From NCBI RefSeq assembly GCF_002993325.1, contig NZ_PVNO01000003.1, positions 62,001-126,000 of the forward strand: 64,000 bases of DNA, in the 5' to 3' direction. This document shows positions 45,465 to 54,963 of the stretch, piece by piece. The stretch is from Alteromonas gracilis. Lineage in GTDB: Bacteria; Pseudomonadota; Gammaproteobacteria; Enterobacterales; Alteromonadaceae. The position numbers were made by a program, and so were the translations under genes. The notes beneath the pieces are model-generated. The model did not search any database, was not told the origin of the DNA, and saw nothing but the letters and a program-made list of their open reading frames with translations. Each line of letters opens with the position of its first letter. Within the stretch, counting starts at the first letter, position 1.

Positions 45465-48164
45465 TTACATCGTATAACGAGCGCCTAAGAAGAACTGACG
45501 GCCCGTATGGTTATACTCACGTACCAAATCCAATGAGCCATCACCCGTGGTAAACAAACGCTCGTACTCGTCAGTAAGGTTAATTACTTCAAAGGTCAAC
45601 GTTAGCTCGTCGTTTACGTTATAAAATGACGAGAAATCTACCTGCGTTGGCCCTGTCGTGCCGTGTGCAACGTTACCATTGCTGCCAGTGAAGTCTGTCA
45701 GGTAATCGTCGCGTTTGTTAACTGACACACGCGCGCCGTATTGGTCTGTTTCGTAATACACCGTAAAGTTGTACGATGTTTCACTCATACCTTCGATGTC
45801 GTCTGCGTTAACGTGAGTGTAGTTCGACACAATACCCATGTTTTCGAACAGGCCTGGTAAGAAACTTAATGGCTGCTGATAAATTAGCTCATAACCGCTT
45901 ACACTTCTGTCCTCAGCGTTAATTGGGCTGCTATGCTCGTATGGAATAGTGCGAGGGTCTAGCGCAATTACAGGGTCAAACTGTGCATCGTTATCGATAA
46001 AGTCGTAGTAAGCACTATCAACTAGACGCTCTTCAGATGCGCGAACAATCCAGTTATCAATGTCTTTGTAGAACACGGTTGCTGCCAGTAGCGCTTCGTC
46101 GTCGAAGTACCATTCAACACCAAAATCCACGTTGTCTGAAGTGAACGGGTCAAGGAACGGGTTACCCACGCTTACCGAGCCGTTAATATAATCAAAGCTA
46201 GGGTTACCAGGGTTTAATGAGTTCAGGCTTGGGCGCGTCATTGATTGGGTTAGACCAAGGCGTACAACAACGTCATCAGTGGCCTCAAGTGCTAAGTTAA
46301 CCGCCGGTAAAAAGTTATTGTAGTCATTTTCAATTTGTACCGTTTCCCCTTGAATAAAGCCTTCAGAGGTGGTGGTTGTTTTCACATAGCGTACACCGTA
46401 GTTAGCGCGAAGTAGCATATCGCCAATCTCATAGCTTGTGTCCATCTCAATATAAGCAGCAGAAGTTTCTTCGCCTACTTGCCAGCTTTGTGCAGAGCGC
46501 GGTGTCCAAACTACGTCTAGAAGCTGACTATTTATTGCGTCAAAATCAGCCACAAGAAATGGGTCTAAAGGACCATCAAAGCCACTACCGAAATCGTCTA
46601 CCGGCATCATTTCAGCAAAGCCGACCGCCGAATCTTGATCTGGGAAGCCGTTAATTTGCTCTTCACTGTAGGTTACTACACGGTCGTTGTAGGCGAAGCC
46701 CGCCTTGATAGTTACTTCGTCGCCAAGGTAAGTGGCATCAAACTTAACCGTATCGTTTTCGCGCAATACATCAGTAGCGCGTAAACGACCATCTGAAAGA
46801 TTATAGTTACTTGCGTCGTTGACGTCATAACCGTAAGTGAGTTGCGGAGCGTTAATGTTATTACTAAAATCAAAACCGTAGCTGGTTTCTTCTAACAGCG
46901 TCATGTTATAACGATACTGCTCTGAACGAGCATTAGATTCAGCAGTGCCAGCCATCATATCTAATTTAATATTTTCACCAATAAACCACTCGCCAGAAAT
47001 CACAAATTGACTAAAGTCAGTGGTTGATTCCTGCAAACGACTCTCTATACGTGACTTGATACCGTCGTAACTTCCGGCTAGAACCTGTTTGCCGTTAGGA
47101 TGTACTGTAATAGAAGTGGGTGTAATCTCTGAAAACGTACTTCTAAACATATGGAAGAAATTGTACATAGTACGGGTGTTATCTAGCTTAGACACTAAAC
47201 CGTCTAAGGTTAAAGTGAAATTGTCTGTCGCAGCCCACTGAATAGACCCCGTAAAACCGGTACGCTCTTGGTCATTACCGAAGTAATCAGGTCGTGGAAG
47301 GCGTGGCGTCCACAAGCAGTTGATGGGATCAACAGATTCGCCTTGAAACTCGCAATTGCCCACGTCTGGCGTGCCGTTCACCACAGTATCAGACGTATCT
47401 GAAAAAATACCGCCGCCATCGCGAACCGGTGTTGTCCAACGAACGGTACCGAAGCCTTCTTGCCTTACTGTGCGCTCTGAGAAAGCGGCCGAGAAAAGCA
47501 CGCCCACCTTGTCGTCAGCGAAACGGTTACTGATCATGAAAGCTGCGCGAGGATCGGTCTCTTCAGTAATGCTGTTATAGCCACCCTGAAGGGACGATAC
47601 GAATTTAAAGCCGTCATAATCGAACGGTTTTGCCGAGTACAAATCAACAGTACCAGCAATACCGCCTTCTTCCATTGAAGCTGTAGGCGACTTCTGAATA
47701 TCTACACGGTTAAACAGCTCAGAAGCAAAAATGTTAAAGTCAAAGCCACGTCCGCCGTTAACACCGCCACCTGAGTCTGTACCATCTGTACTCGCTGGCA
47801 CTTCCATGCCATTAAGTGTTGTGCGGGTAAATGAAGGGCTTAAACCGCGCAAGGTAATTTGACGGCCTTCTCCACCCTCACGAGAAATCGCTACGCCTGG
47901 AACACGCTGAATAGACTCTGCAATATTTAAGTCCGGGAATTTACCAATGTCTTGCGCAACGATAGATTCTTTGCTGTTAACTGACGTTCGCTTTTCCATC
48001 AATGACTTATTGAGCGACCCACGAAAGCCAGATACCTCTATGACCTCCATATTTTGCGCTTCGGTTTCACTAGTTTGTTCGTCTGTGGCTTCTTGCGCAT
48101 GAATATGTGCGCCTGACAACGCTAACGTGACAAGAACAGCGAGTTGCTTTTTCTTTGGTAACAT
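45465..48164 (-). CDS. TonB-dependent outer-membrane receptor of the pectin locus
   Basis: An 899-residue outer-membrane receptor from the ATG at 48164, which has GGAG upstream and starts a signal peptide ending HAQE; the frame runs back to 48251. The plug region shows GKFPDLNIAESIQRVPGVAI and ITLRGLSPSFTRTTLNGMEV, and the rest is beta-barrel. It is of the large carbohydrate-type receptors common in Alteromonadales. Substrate is inferred to be (methyl/acetyl) oligogalacturonides because it is divergent from the GH105-GH28-CE8 unit and flanked by pectin operators. The protein ends in YTM, not in the usual aromatic residue. Confidence 0.88.
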   Translation of the reverse strand: MLPKKKQLAVLVTLALSGAHIHAQEATDEQTSETEAQNMEVIEVSGFRGSLNKSLMEKRTSVNSKESIVAQDIGKFPDLNIAESIQRVPGVAISREGGEGRQITLRGLSPSFTRTTLNGMEVPASTDGTDSGGGVNGGRGFDFNIFASELFNRVDIQKSPTASMEEGGIAGTVDLYSAKPFDYDGFKFVSSLQGGYNSITEETDPRAAFMISNRFADDKVGVLFSAAFSERTVRQEGFGTVRWTTPVRDGGGIFSDTSDTVVNGTPDVGNCEFQGESVDPINCLWTPRLPRPDYFGNDQERTGFTGSIQWAATDNFTLTLDGLVSKLDNTRTMYNFFHMFRSTFSEITPTSITVHPNGKQVLAGSYDGIKSRIESRLQESTTDFSQFVISGEWFIGENIKLDMMAGTAESNARSEQYRYNMTLLEETSYGFDFSNNINAPQLTYGYDVNDASNYNLSDGRLRATDVLRENDTVKFDATYLGDEVTIKAGFAYNDRVVTYSEEQINGFPDQDSAVGFAEMMPVDDFGSGFDGPLDPFLVADFDAINSQLLDVVWTPRSAQSWQVGEETSAAYIEMDTSYEIGDMLLRANYGVRYVKTTTTSEGFIQGETVQIENDYNNFLPAVNLALEATDDVVVRLGLTQSMTRPSLNSLNPGNPSFDYINGSVSVGNPFLDPFTSDNVDFGVEWYFDDEALLAATVFYKDIDNWIVRASEERLVDSAYYDFIDNDAQFDPVIALDPRTIPYEHSSPINAEDRSVSGYELIYQQPLSFLPGLFENMGIVSNYTHVNADDIEGMSETSYNFTVYYETDQYGARVSVNKRDDYLTDFTGSNGNVAHGTTGPTQVDFSSFYNVNDELTLTFEVINLTDEYERLFTTGDGSLDLVREYNHTGRQFFLGARYTM

Positions 48165-48301
48165 TGTTGTTTCTCCGGTTTTTATATTTATAAGCGACGC
48201 ACATACTGAGAAAAAGTGAAGATGCTTCTGAAACGTGTGTGAACATTTCAAATTAACACAAATTCAACATTTACCGTATTTAACCATTTCACTTCCCTTT
48301 A

Positions 48302-48315
48302 TGCCACCGGATAAC
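48302..48315. promoter_or_regulatory. Half-conserved operator near the TonB-receptor gene
   Basis: TGCCACCGGATAAC keeps the left arm and centre of the palindrome but not the right arm. It lies 138 bases upstream of the receptor start. Confidence 0.4.
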
Positions 48316-48400
48316 ATTTTGGACGTCATTGCCGCCAATAATCTATATTAACCAATGGCACGCTTTGGCTGTTAAGAAAGTGAAGACGCGCCAATTCTAT

Positions 48401-48472
48401 TTAATTCTCTACAGTGGTTTTGTAACCACCGAAACCATGAATAAGAAGCATTGCAGGGTACAGCTCTATTTT
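48401..48472 (-). pseudogene. Possible alpha/beta-hydrolase remnant
   Basis: A 23-codon frame between two stops reads YPAMLLIHGFGGYKTT, which resembles the oxyanion-hole HGFGG region of alpha/beta hydrolases. It is isolated in the divergent control region. Chance cannot be excluded at this length. Confidence 0.25.
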
Positions 48473-48560
48473 TTATCAACGCAAAACTTCCCTTCGGCAA
48501 TAATGTAAACCCCGAAAAAAACACTCAAGCTTTACATTTGATTTACATCCTAATTAGTTA

Positions 48561-48574
48561 TGCTACCGGTGGCA
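48561..48574. promoter_or_regulatory. Palindromic operator, middle of the TonB-receptor/GH105 region
   Basis: TGCTACCGGTGGCA, one base different from the perfect palindrome at 32065. Confidence 0.75.
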
Positions 48575-48789
48575 ACTATTTTATTGAAAAAATTTGTTAT
48601 ATGTATTAGTTCAGAAGATAATATTGATCGTAAAAGGCGATCTAGACTTCAGCCAAATGAAGAGAAAAAAACAGATTTAATTTATTAGATACATACACTT
48701 AGTTAAAACTTACAGCTTTCGTTTGACGTGAAATAAAAGTTAAAAAATATAAATAATTTCGTTGACATGCAAGCAAATAAAAATCATTA

Positions 48790-48803
48790 TGCTACCGGTA
48801 GCA
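48790..48803. promoter_or_regulatory. Palindromic operator upstream of the GH105 gene
   Basis: TGCTACCGGTAGCA, a perfect palindrome with both arms changed together (C to T on the left, G to A on the right). It lies 39 bases before the GH105 start, a position where a bound repressor would block transcription. Confidence 0.8.
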
Positions 48804-48842
48804 CAGAGTGTATTTAGAATGTTATAAAAATAAGGGTTTGTT

Positions 48843-50048
48843 ATGCTAAAAGGTATTCTACGCGCCGCTTCCGTTATAGCTTGCACGGCGTTTGTTTCTT
48901 CGGCTGCTGATGCAAATGATCGGGTGAAAATGCCTCTTGATAACACGCAATCGTGGTCTATGAGAATGATAGAGTCTGAAATGGTGCGCTTTCCTGAAGC
49001 TTGGCAAATCGATTGGGACGAGACACCACAATGGGACTACGTTCATGGACTCAACCTTCTTGCGATAACAGAAGTGTATCAAGATACTAAAGATCCTCGC
49101 CTTCTGTCTTATGTAAAAGGCTACTACGATATGCTGGTTCAAGATGAAGGAAGTATTAAGACATACGATATCAACAAGTTCAATATTGATATGATTAACC
49201 CGGGTAAGGTGTTGTTTTTTCTTTATGAAGAAACAGGCAACCCTAAATACAAAAAGGCAGCCGATCTTTTAAGAACTCAACTCACTGACCACCCGCGTAC
49301 AGAGCAAGGCGGTTTTTGGCATAAGAAACGCTATCCTGACCAAATGTGGCTTGACGGCCTATACATGGGTGCACCTTTTTATGCCGAGTACATTGTTAAA
49401 TACGGTGATATGAAAGAGCTAGACGATGTATTTTTGCAATTCGAACTCATTGAAGAGCACCTTTACGATGAAACTACCGGCCTTCCCTTGCATGGCTGGG
49501 ACGCATCTAAAAAGCAGAAGTGGGCTGACAAAGAAACAGGTCTTTCTCAACATCACTGGTCACGTTCGCTAGGTTGGTATGCGATGGCCATGGTGGATGT
49601 GCTAGAAGTTGTTCCTGCAGAGCACCCAAAAACACCGTGGCTACAGGCGCGCTTTAAAGCGTTTATTGATGCCACGCTTACCTATCAACATAACTCAGGC
49701 ACCTGGTATCAGGTTACCGACTTGGGAAGCCGTGAAGGAAACTACCTTGAAGCGTCCGGCACAGCAATGTTGACTTATGCTCTGGCTAAAGGTGCAAGCC
49801 TTAAATTTCTTCCTGAGGAATACAAAGCTCACGCAGAAAAAGGTTTTGCTGGACTTCTTGATCAAATGATTTCGGTTAATCCAGAAACTAACGTAATCAG
49901 CCTTGAACAGGTTTGCGCTGTTGCTGGCCTTGGTGGAAATCCATATAGAGATGGTTCATTCGACTACTACATGAGCGAACCAATCAGAGCAAACGACGCG
50001 AAAGGTGTAGGCCCATTTATTCTGGCTGCACACTACCTAAACAAGTAG
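48843..50048 (+). CDS. Exported GH105 unsaturated uronyl hydrolase
   Basis: It hydrolyses the unsaturated uronic acid from the non-reducing end of pectin-derived disaccharides or rhamnogalacturonan oligomers. It is 401 residues with a signal peptide (about 1-24, ending AADA), so periplasmic or secreted. The (alpha/alpha)6-barrel landmarks are PQWDYVHGL, DQMWLDGLYMGAPF with the catalytic-type aspartate D171, and LSQHHWSRSLGWYAMAM. AAGGG precedes the ATG. First gene of GH105-GH28-CE8, with the operator 39 bases upstream. YteR/YesR-like; the exact substrate (RG or HG fragments) is open. Confidence 0.88.
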   Translation: MLKGILRAASVIACTAFVSSAADANDRVKMPLDNTQSWSMRMIESEMVRFPEAWQIDWDETPQWDYVHGLNLLAITEVYQDTKDPRLLSYVKGYYDMLVQDEGSIKTYDINKFNIDMINPGKVLFFLYEETGNPKYKKAADLLRTQLTDHPRTEQGGFWHKKRYPDQMWLDGLYMGAPFYAEYIVKYGDMKELDDVFLQFELIEEHLYDETTGLPLHGWDASKKQKWADKETGLSQHHWSRSLGWYAMAMVDVLEVVPAEHPKTPWLQARFKAFIDATLTYQHNSGTWYQVTDLGSREGNYLEASGTAMLTYALAKGASLKFLPEEYKAHAEKGFAGLLDQMISVNPETNVISLEQVCAVAGLGGNPYRDGSFDYYMSEPIRANDAKGVGPFILAAHYLNK

Positions 50049-50080
50049 AAAGCACTAAATCGTAATGCAAGGAGTCTATG

Positions 50081-51547
50081 ATGGCCCAACCCAACTCAAC
50101 TAGCACTAGGCGACATTTTCTAAAGTCTGGTCTCGCCTCTACTTTAGCAGCTTCTGGGATGGCTTTAAGTGTCCCTACATTCCTATCTGGATGTGCAAGT
50201 GTGACCGAAACAGGAAGGACGCAACGCCAGTGGGACGCCGAAGCAAACCTTATAAAAGAGATGATAAAGCGCCCCACCTTTGCAAAGCGCAAAGCTAACG
50301 TTGCTGATTTTCTAAAAGATTATAACAGTGACTTCAAGCAAGCGTTACACGCAGCTATCGACCAAGTCGCACGCCAAGGTGGTGGCAAAGTGGTTGTGCC
50401 AAAAGGCGACTGGCTATGCAAAGGCCCTATTCACCTACAGTCGAATATAAACTTGCATATTGAGTCAGGCGCAACAATTCGATTTTCTACCAATCCTGAT
50501 GACTACAAACCTTACGTTTTTACTCGCTGGGAAGGTATGGAGTTGATGGGTTACTCCCCTCTTATTTATGCGTTTGAGCAAAGCAATATCGCAATTACCG
50601 GCAAAGGTACGCTTGACGGTAGTGCAGCAAAAGACAACTGGTGGCCGTGGAAAGGTAAGTGGAAGGCTTCAACATGGGGTGACGATCCGGTTGAGAACCA
50701 GAAATACACCAGAGATACGCTGCAACAAATGGTAGAAAATGGGGCACCCGTTAGTGATCGCGTTTTTGAAAATAACTACCTGCGCCCTCCGTTTATACAA
50801 CCTTACCGCTGTGAAAATGTACTTATTGAGGGTGTTACCATTCTGCGCTCTCCATTTTGGCTGGTTAACCCTGTGCTTTGCAAAAACGTCACCGTAAACG
50901 ATGTGTACTGTAAAAGTTTCGGCCCCAATTCGGACGGGTGCGACCCTGAAAGCTGCACGAACGTACTTATCTCTAACTGCACGTTTGATACAGGAGACGA
51001 TTGTATTGCCATTAAATCTGGACGTAATGCAGACGGCAGAAGGGTCAAAGTTCCCTGCAGTAATATTGTCATAGAACATTGCGAGATGAAGGCGGGGCAT
51101 GGCGGTGTTGTAATAGGCAGTGAGATATCCGGCGGTGTAGAGAATCTCTATGCTCAGTATTGCACCATGAGCAGCCCAGATTTAGACCGCGGCATTAGAA
51201 TTAAAACCAACAGTATTCGGGGTGGTCACCTAAAAAACCTCAACTATCGCAACATCGATATTGGAACGGTGAAAAACGCCGTTGTCGTGAATTTCTTTTA
51301 CGAAGAAGGTGATGCAGGCAACTTCCCTCCTCTATTAGAAGATATCACCATAGAGAACTTGAACGTTGCTTCTGCTAACCGAGCCTTTGTACTTCGCGGG
51401 TATGACCATACGCCCATTTCCGGCTTGACGTTAAATAACATAACGATAAAACGTGCGCTAAAAGATGCCGTTATCGAAAATGTGGCGCATCTTAAATTAA
51501 ACAATGTGTTTATTAATAGCCAACCGTTAAATAAAAATGAGCTTTAG
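50081..51547 (+). CDS. GH28 polygalacturonase with Tat signal and lipobox
   Basis: It hydrolyses alpha-1,4-galacturonan. It is 488 residues; the ATG at 50081 is six bases from GGAG, while the ATG three bases earlier is too close. The N-terminus has STRRHFLKSG, a twin-arginine motif, then a hydrophobic stretch ending in LSGC, a lipobox (cysteine about 38). GH28 catalytic signatures are NSDGCDP (283-289), TGDDC (304-308), GHGG (339-342) and RIK (373-375). It is in one unit with GH105 and CE8. Exo- or endo-action is not decided by these motifs, although the insert-rich N-terminal part resembles exo-enzymes. Confidence 0.92.
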   Translation: MAQPNSTSTRRHFLKSGLASTLAASGMALSVPTFLSGCASVTETGRTQRQWDAEANLIKEMIKRPTFAKRKANVADFLKDYNSDFKQALHAAIDQVARQGGGKVVVPKGDWLCKGPIHLQSNINLHIESGATIRFSTNPDDYKPYVFTRWEGMELMGYSPLIYAFEQSNIAITGKGTLDGSAAKDNWWPWKGKWKASTWGDDPVENQKYTRDTLQQMVENGAPVSDRVFENNYLRPPFIQPYRCENVLIEGVTILRSPFWLVNPVLCKNVTVNDVYCKSFGPNSDGCDPESCTNVLISNCTFDTGDDCIAIKSGRNADGRRVKVPCSNIVIEHCEMKAGHGGVVIGSEISGGVENLYAQYCTMSSPDLDRGIRIKTNSIRGGHLKNLNYRNIDIGTVKNAVVVNFFYEEGDAGNFPPLLEDITIENLNVASANRAFVLRGYDHTPISGLTLNNITIKRALKDAVIENVAHLKLNNVFINSQPLNKNEL

Positions 51548-51556
51548 ATACACACG

Positions 51557-52765
51557 ATGGAAATTACGAAAACACGTTATTCAGTTAACATCGCTTTTGC
51601 CATTTTAGCGAGCATGCTCTTAAACGGGCTCTGTGCGGCAATGCCAGCAACGACTGATGTTGTGGTAACCAAATCGAGGGCAAGTGATTCAGCTAATGCA
51701 TCGGTTAATACCTCTTTGCCTCGTTTTCACTCCGTTTCCCAAGCTGTTGCTTATATCGAGTCTCACGAGTCACAAAAAGACAAAGTATGGACAGTCTTTG
51801 TTAACGAAGGCATTTACCGTGAGCGTGTCGTCATTAATACTGATAATGTCCACTTGGTAGGCCAGTCGCAAGAAACAACGACTATCGTTTTCGATCGATA
51901 TGCAGGTCAAAAAGTCGCAGAGAACTCTTCAGAAAAATGGGGAACCCGTCGCACTGCCACTGTGGAGATCTTAGGTGATAACATCACTCTCGAAAATATC
52001 ACTATCATCAATGATTTTGATTATCCCGGTAACGAGGTCAAAGCAAAAGATGACCCTACTCGATTATCAGGCACGCAAGCAGTAGCGCTTAAAACCGGTG
52101 TGAACTCAGATCGCACTTATCTTAAAAATGTCGCACTCTGGGGTTACCAGGATACCCTCTATTTAAAAGGTGACCGCGCTCTGATTGAAGGCGGAACAAT
52201 AGCAGGACATATTGACTTCATTTTTGGTGAGGGCACAGCGTTTTTTGAAAGCGTTTCTATTGTCTCTCGTAAACGTTATTCAGGTGGTGACAGCGAAGGA
52301 CTAACAGGCTACATAACCGCCCCAAGTACCCATTTACAGCGCCCATATGGGCTTACTTTCAATAACTGTAGGCTTGAAAGAGAAAACGGCGTTCCAGATG
52401 AAAGCGTGGCACTGGGAAGGCCTTGGCATCCTACTACCACCTTTTCAGATGGCCGATATGCAAACCCTTTCGCTGTAGGCAAAGCGACCTTTATTAATAC
52501 CTATATGGACACTCATATTATTCCAACTCGATGGACTACTATGGGAGGGACTACACCAAAAGGCGATAAGAGACCATTCAGTCCCCACACAGAAGCACGA
52601 TTTTCTGAGTACAAGTCCTATGGAAAAGGCGGTAAAAACATAGCCAATTCAACCGATGTACTTTCGCATATACTGAGTGACGTGCTTGCTACCTTCTACA
52701 CAAAAGAATCAGTATTACGTGGCTGGCAACCCAGCGAGATGTCTCACATAGAGGAGATGAAGTAA
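51557..52765 (+). CDS. Pectin methylesterase (CE8)
   Basis: It removes methyl groups from homogalacturonan so that GH28 can cut. It is 402 residues with an N-terminal signal (about 8-30). CE8 signatures are all visible: GTQAVAL with the conserved Gln, YQDTLYL (catalytic D199), GHIDFIFGEG (catalytic D220) and LGRPW (R288). It starts nine bases after the GH28 stop and is the last gene of the unit. The sensor kinase gene begins 71 bases later on the same strand and could be reached by readthrough. Confidence 0.93.
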   Translation: MEITKTRYSVNIAFAILASMLLNGLCAAMPATTDVVVTKSRASDSANASVNTSLPRFHSVSQAVAYIESHESQKDKVWTVFVNEGIYRERVVINTDNVHLVGQSQETTTIVFDRYAGQKVAENSSEKWGTRRTATVEILGDNITLENITIINDFDYPGNEVKAKDDPTRLSGTQAVALKTGVNSDRTYLKNVALWGYQDTLYLKGDRALIEGGTIAGHIDFIFGEGTAFFESVSIVSRKRYSGGDSEGLTGYITAPSTHLQRPYGLTFNNCRLERENGVPDESVALGRPWHPTTTFSDGRYANPFAVGKATFINTYMDTHIIPTRWTTMGGTTPKGDKRPFSPHTEARFSEYKSYGKGGKNIANSTDVLSHILSDVLATFYTKESVLRGWQPSEMSHIEEMK

Positions 52766-52836
52766 ATAGTTAGATACATTGCGTAACCACTTGGTATCTA
52801 TTATCTTTTAAATATCACTGTGCTTCGCATGCTCCT

Positions 52837-54963
52837 ATGTCTATACGATTTCGATACATCATTGCTCTTGCACTGACGGCGTCTCTTATCACTCTTTCTT
52901 TTTTGGTGTTGTCTGATCTTATTAAACATCAACAAAAAGATGCAGAAATTATAAATATTGCGGGGCAGCAGCGTATGCTTTCACAACGCATTGCGCTGCT
53001 AGTCGGCACCGCAAACATATGTGGTGACAGTGACGAGCGCCGCTACCTCAATAAGTCATTAACGCATTTTAAGCAAAATCACCAGTATCTAGTTTCGTTA
53101 GAGCAGCTTCCCATTGTCACCTTCAATACTTATTTTAAAAGTGGCCAGCTCGATAGGATGGTCAATGACTATGTTGCGAAGGCAGAAAAAGTTTTAGAAA
53201 ACGGCGAATGTAAACCAACCCAATTATTAGACATTAACCAACTTACCGCACTTCTTGAGCAGCTGGATAACGTGGTAAACCAGTTCGAGTATGATGCAAC
53301 CAGTCGTGTAGAAACGGTGTTATCAATAGAGATGTACCTGTGGCTAGCTGCACTTTTTCTTCTAACAGTTGAAGCTGCCTTTATATTTTTTCCAATGGAA
53401 CTTGAAATAAAAGGTTCATTTAAAAAACTGAACACGTTAAAAGAGCAAGCAGAATACAATGCTGAGCTGGCGCAAAAAGCCAATAAAGCCAAATCAGAGT
53501 TCCTTTCCAGCATGAGCCACGAACTGCGAACCCCGATGAATGGTCTATTTGGCATGATAGAGCTGGCAATCGATAACCCAGAGAAGAGCGGTGTCTATCT
53601 TAAAAAGGCCAAAACTGCGGGGCGACAGCTACTTGTACTTATCAATGACATTTTGGATATATCCAAAATAGAGGCGGGAAAGATTAAAATTGAACAAGCG
53701 CCAGTTGATCTGCTCCAAGTGCTGGATGATGTGGTCTCACTTCAGCGGGTATATTGTCAGCGCAAAGCCTTGGCATTTAAATATATCAAAGATCCCTCTC
53801 TCCCACATGTAATCAAAGGCGATATTACCCGCATCTCGCAAATCCTTCACAACTTACTTAACAATGCAATAAAGTTTACAGAGCAAGGCTCCGTCACACT
53901 AAAGGTTGACTACGCAAGCCAAGAGGATGGCAACCTTCTTACGTTCGATATAATTGACACGGGTATAGGTATAGCCTCACCGAAACTTAAAGCCATTTTT
54001 CGCAAATTTGAACAAGCAGACCAATCTACAACTCGCGAATTTGGTGGCACTGGGTTAGGTTTGAGCATTGCTAAGCAGCTTGCCAATCTAATGGGGGGCG
54101 ATATCGAAGTGCGCACAGTTCTTGGTGAAGGTAGTACGTTTACGTTTTATTTAAAAGTTGAAGAAACACACCTACCTGAAATCGCTATAGAAACAAATGT
54201 GAATTTGCGCTGTGCAATCATTGACGATTTACAAACAAGCCGTGAATATTTTGAACATGTTGTTACCTCAATGTCGATTAAACCAACGTGCTATGAAAGT
54301 GCAAGCGCCTATCTAAACGATAACCCACTTGGTTATGAGGTAATTATTTTAGACCTTTCTATGCCAGAAATGAGCGGTGCTGATCTGATTGAGCAATTGA
54401 AAACCATGAGTCCAGCATCGCTTCCAAAAATTATTCTGATATCTGCCGAGCTAGAGCGCTTAAAAGATGAAGGAGACATACAGGCACTTATTTGGAAGAC
54501 TCACGCAAAGCCTATCAACAGGCGAGAGTTGGAAAACGACTTAGCCAAGTTGATAGAAAAGCAGCCGATAAACCAACAAAACATGCTTAGTATCAACAAG
54601 AAAAAGCGAATATTATTGGCTGAAGACAATGAAATAAACGCCGAGATAGTGAAAGCGATATTACAAAATGAGGGGTACAAATTTCTTCATGTAAAAAACG
54701 GCTCCGACGCGGTTGATGTTTGTAAAAACCATAACTTTGACCTCATATTGATGGACTGTAACATGCCCATCATGGGCGGTATTGAAGCTTCAATATTATT
54801 GCGTAAAACCTTAGAGGTAAAAACTCCGATTGTTGCGCTAACCGCCAATGCCTTTGCTGAAGACAAGGATGAATGTTTGGCTGCAGGTATGGATGACTTT
54901 TTAGCCAAGCCGTTAGACAAAGATACGCTGCTGCTATGTATCAGAAAGTACCTTGGTTCATGA
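52837..54963 (+). CDS. Hybrid sensor histidine kinase with two receiver domains
   Basis: A 708-residue membrane kinase. A first helix (8-28) is followed by a PilJ/NarX-like sensor region with IAGQQRMLSQRIALL at about 41-55, a second helix (about 165-187), a HisKA domain with H228 in SSMSHELRTPMNG, an ATPase domain (LNNAIKFTEQG, DTGIGI, GGTGLGLSIAKQLANLMGG) and two receiver domains (about 452-575 and 590-705), both with the acidic pair, phospho-aspartate and lysine. No output domain is present, so it must pass phosphate on. Its signal is unknown. Start codon lacks a ribosome-binding site. Confidence 0.9.
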   Translation: MSIRFRYIIALALTASLITLSFLVLSDLIKHQQKDAEIINIAGQQRMLSQRIALLVGTANICGDSDERRYLNKSLTHFKQNHQYLVSLEQLPIVTFNTYFKSGQLDRMVNDYVAKAEKVLENGECKPTQLLDINQLTALLEQLDNVVNQFEYDATSRVETVLSIEMYLWLAALFLLTVEAAFIFFPMELEIKGSFKKLNTLKEQAEYNAELAQKANKAKSEFLSSMSHELRTPMNGLFGMIELAIDNPEKSGVYLKKAKTAGRQLLVLINDILDISKIEAGKIKIEQAPVDLLQVLDDVVSLQRVYCQRKALAFKYIKDPSLPHVIKGDITRISQILHNLLNNAIKFTEQGSVTLKVDYASQEDGNLLTFDIIDTGIGIASPKLKAIFRKFEQADQSTTREFGGTGLGLSIAKQLANLMGGDIEVRTVLGEGSTFTFYLKVEETHLPEIAIETNVNLRCAIIDDLQTSREYFEHVVTSMSIKPTCYESASAYLNDNPLGYEVIILDLSMPEMSGADLIEQLKTMSPASLPKIILISAELERLKDEGDIQALIWKTHAKPINRRELENDLAKLIEKQPINQQNMLSINKKKRILLAEDNEINAEIVKAILQNEGYKFLHVKNGSDAVDVCKNHNFDLILMDCNMPIMGGIEASILLRKTLEVKTPIVALTANAFAEDKDECLAAGMDDFLAKPLDKDTLLLCIRKYLGS

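Larger units (their letters stand above)
48165..48842. other. Divergent control region between the TonB receptor and GH105 genes
   Basis: A 678-base non-coding stretch. It carries two full 14-bp palindromes (48561 and 48790) and a half-type element (48302-48315, TGCCACCGGATAAC), so each side has a nearby site. A possible hydrolase remnant lies at 48401-48472. The rest is AT-rich without further recognisable structure apart from a GTGGTT/AACCAC stem at 48414-48429. Confidence 0.65.
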
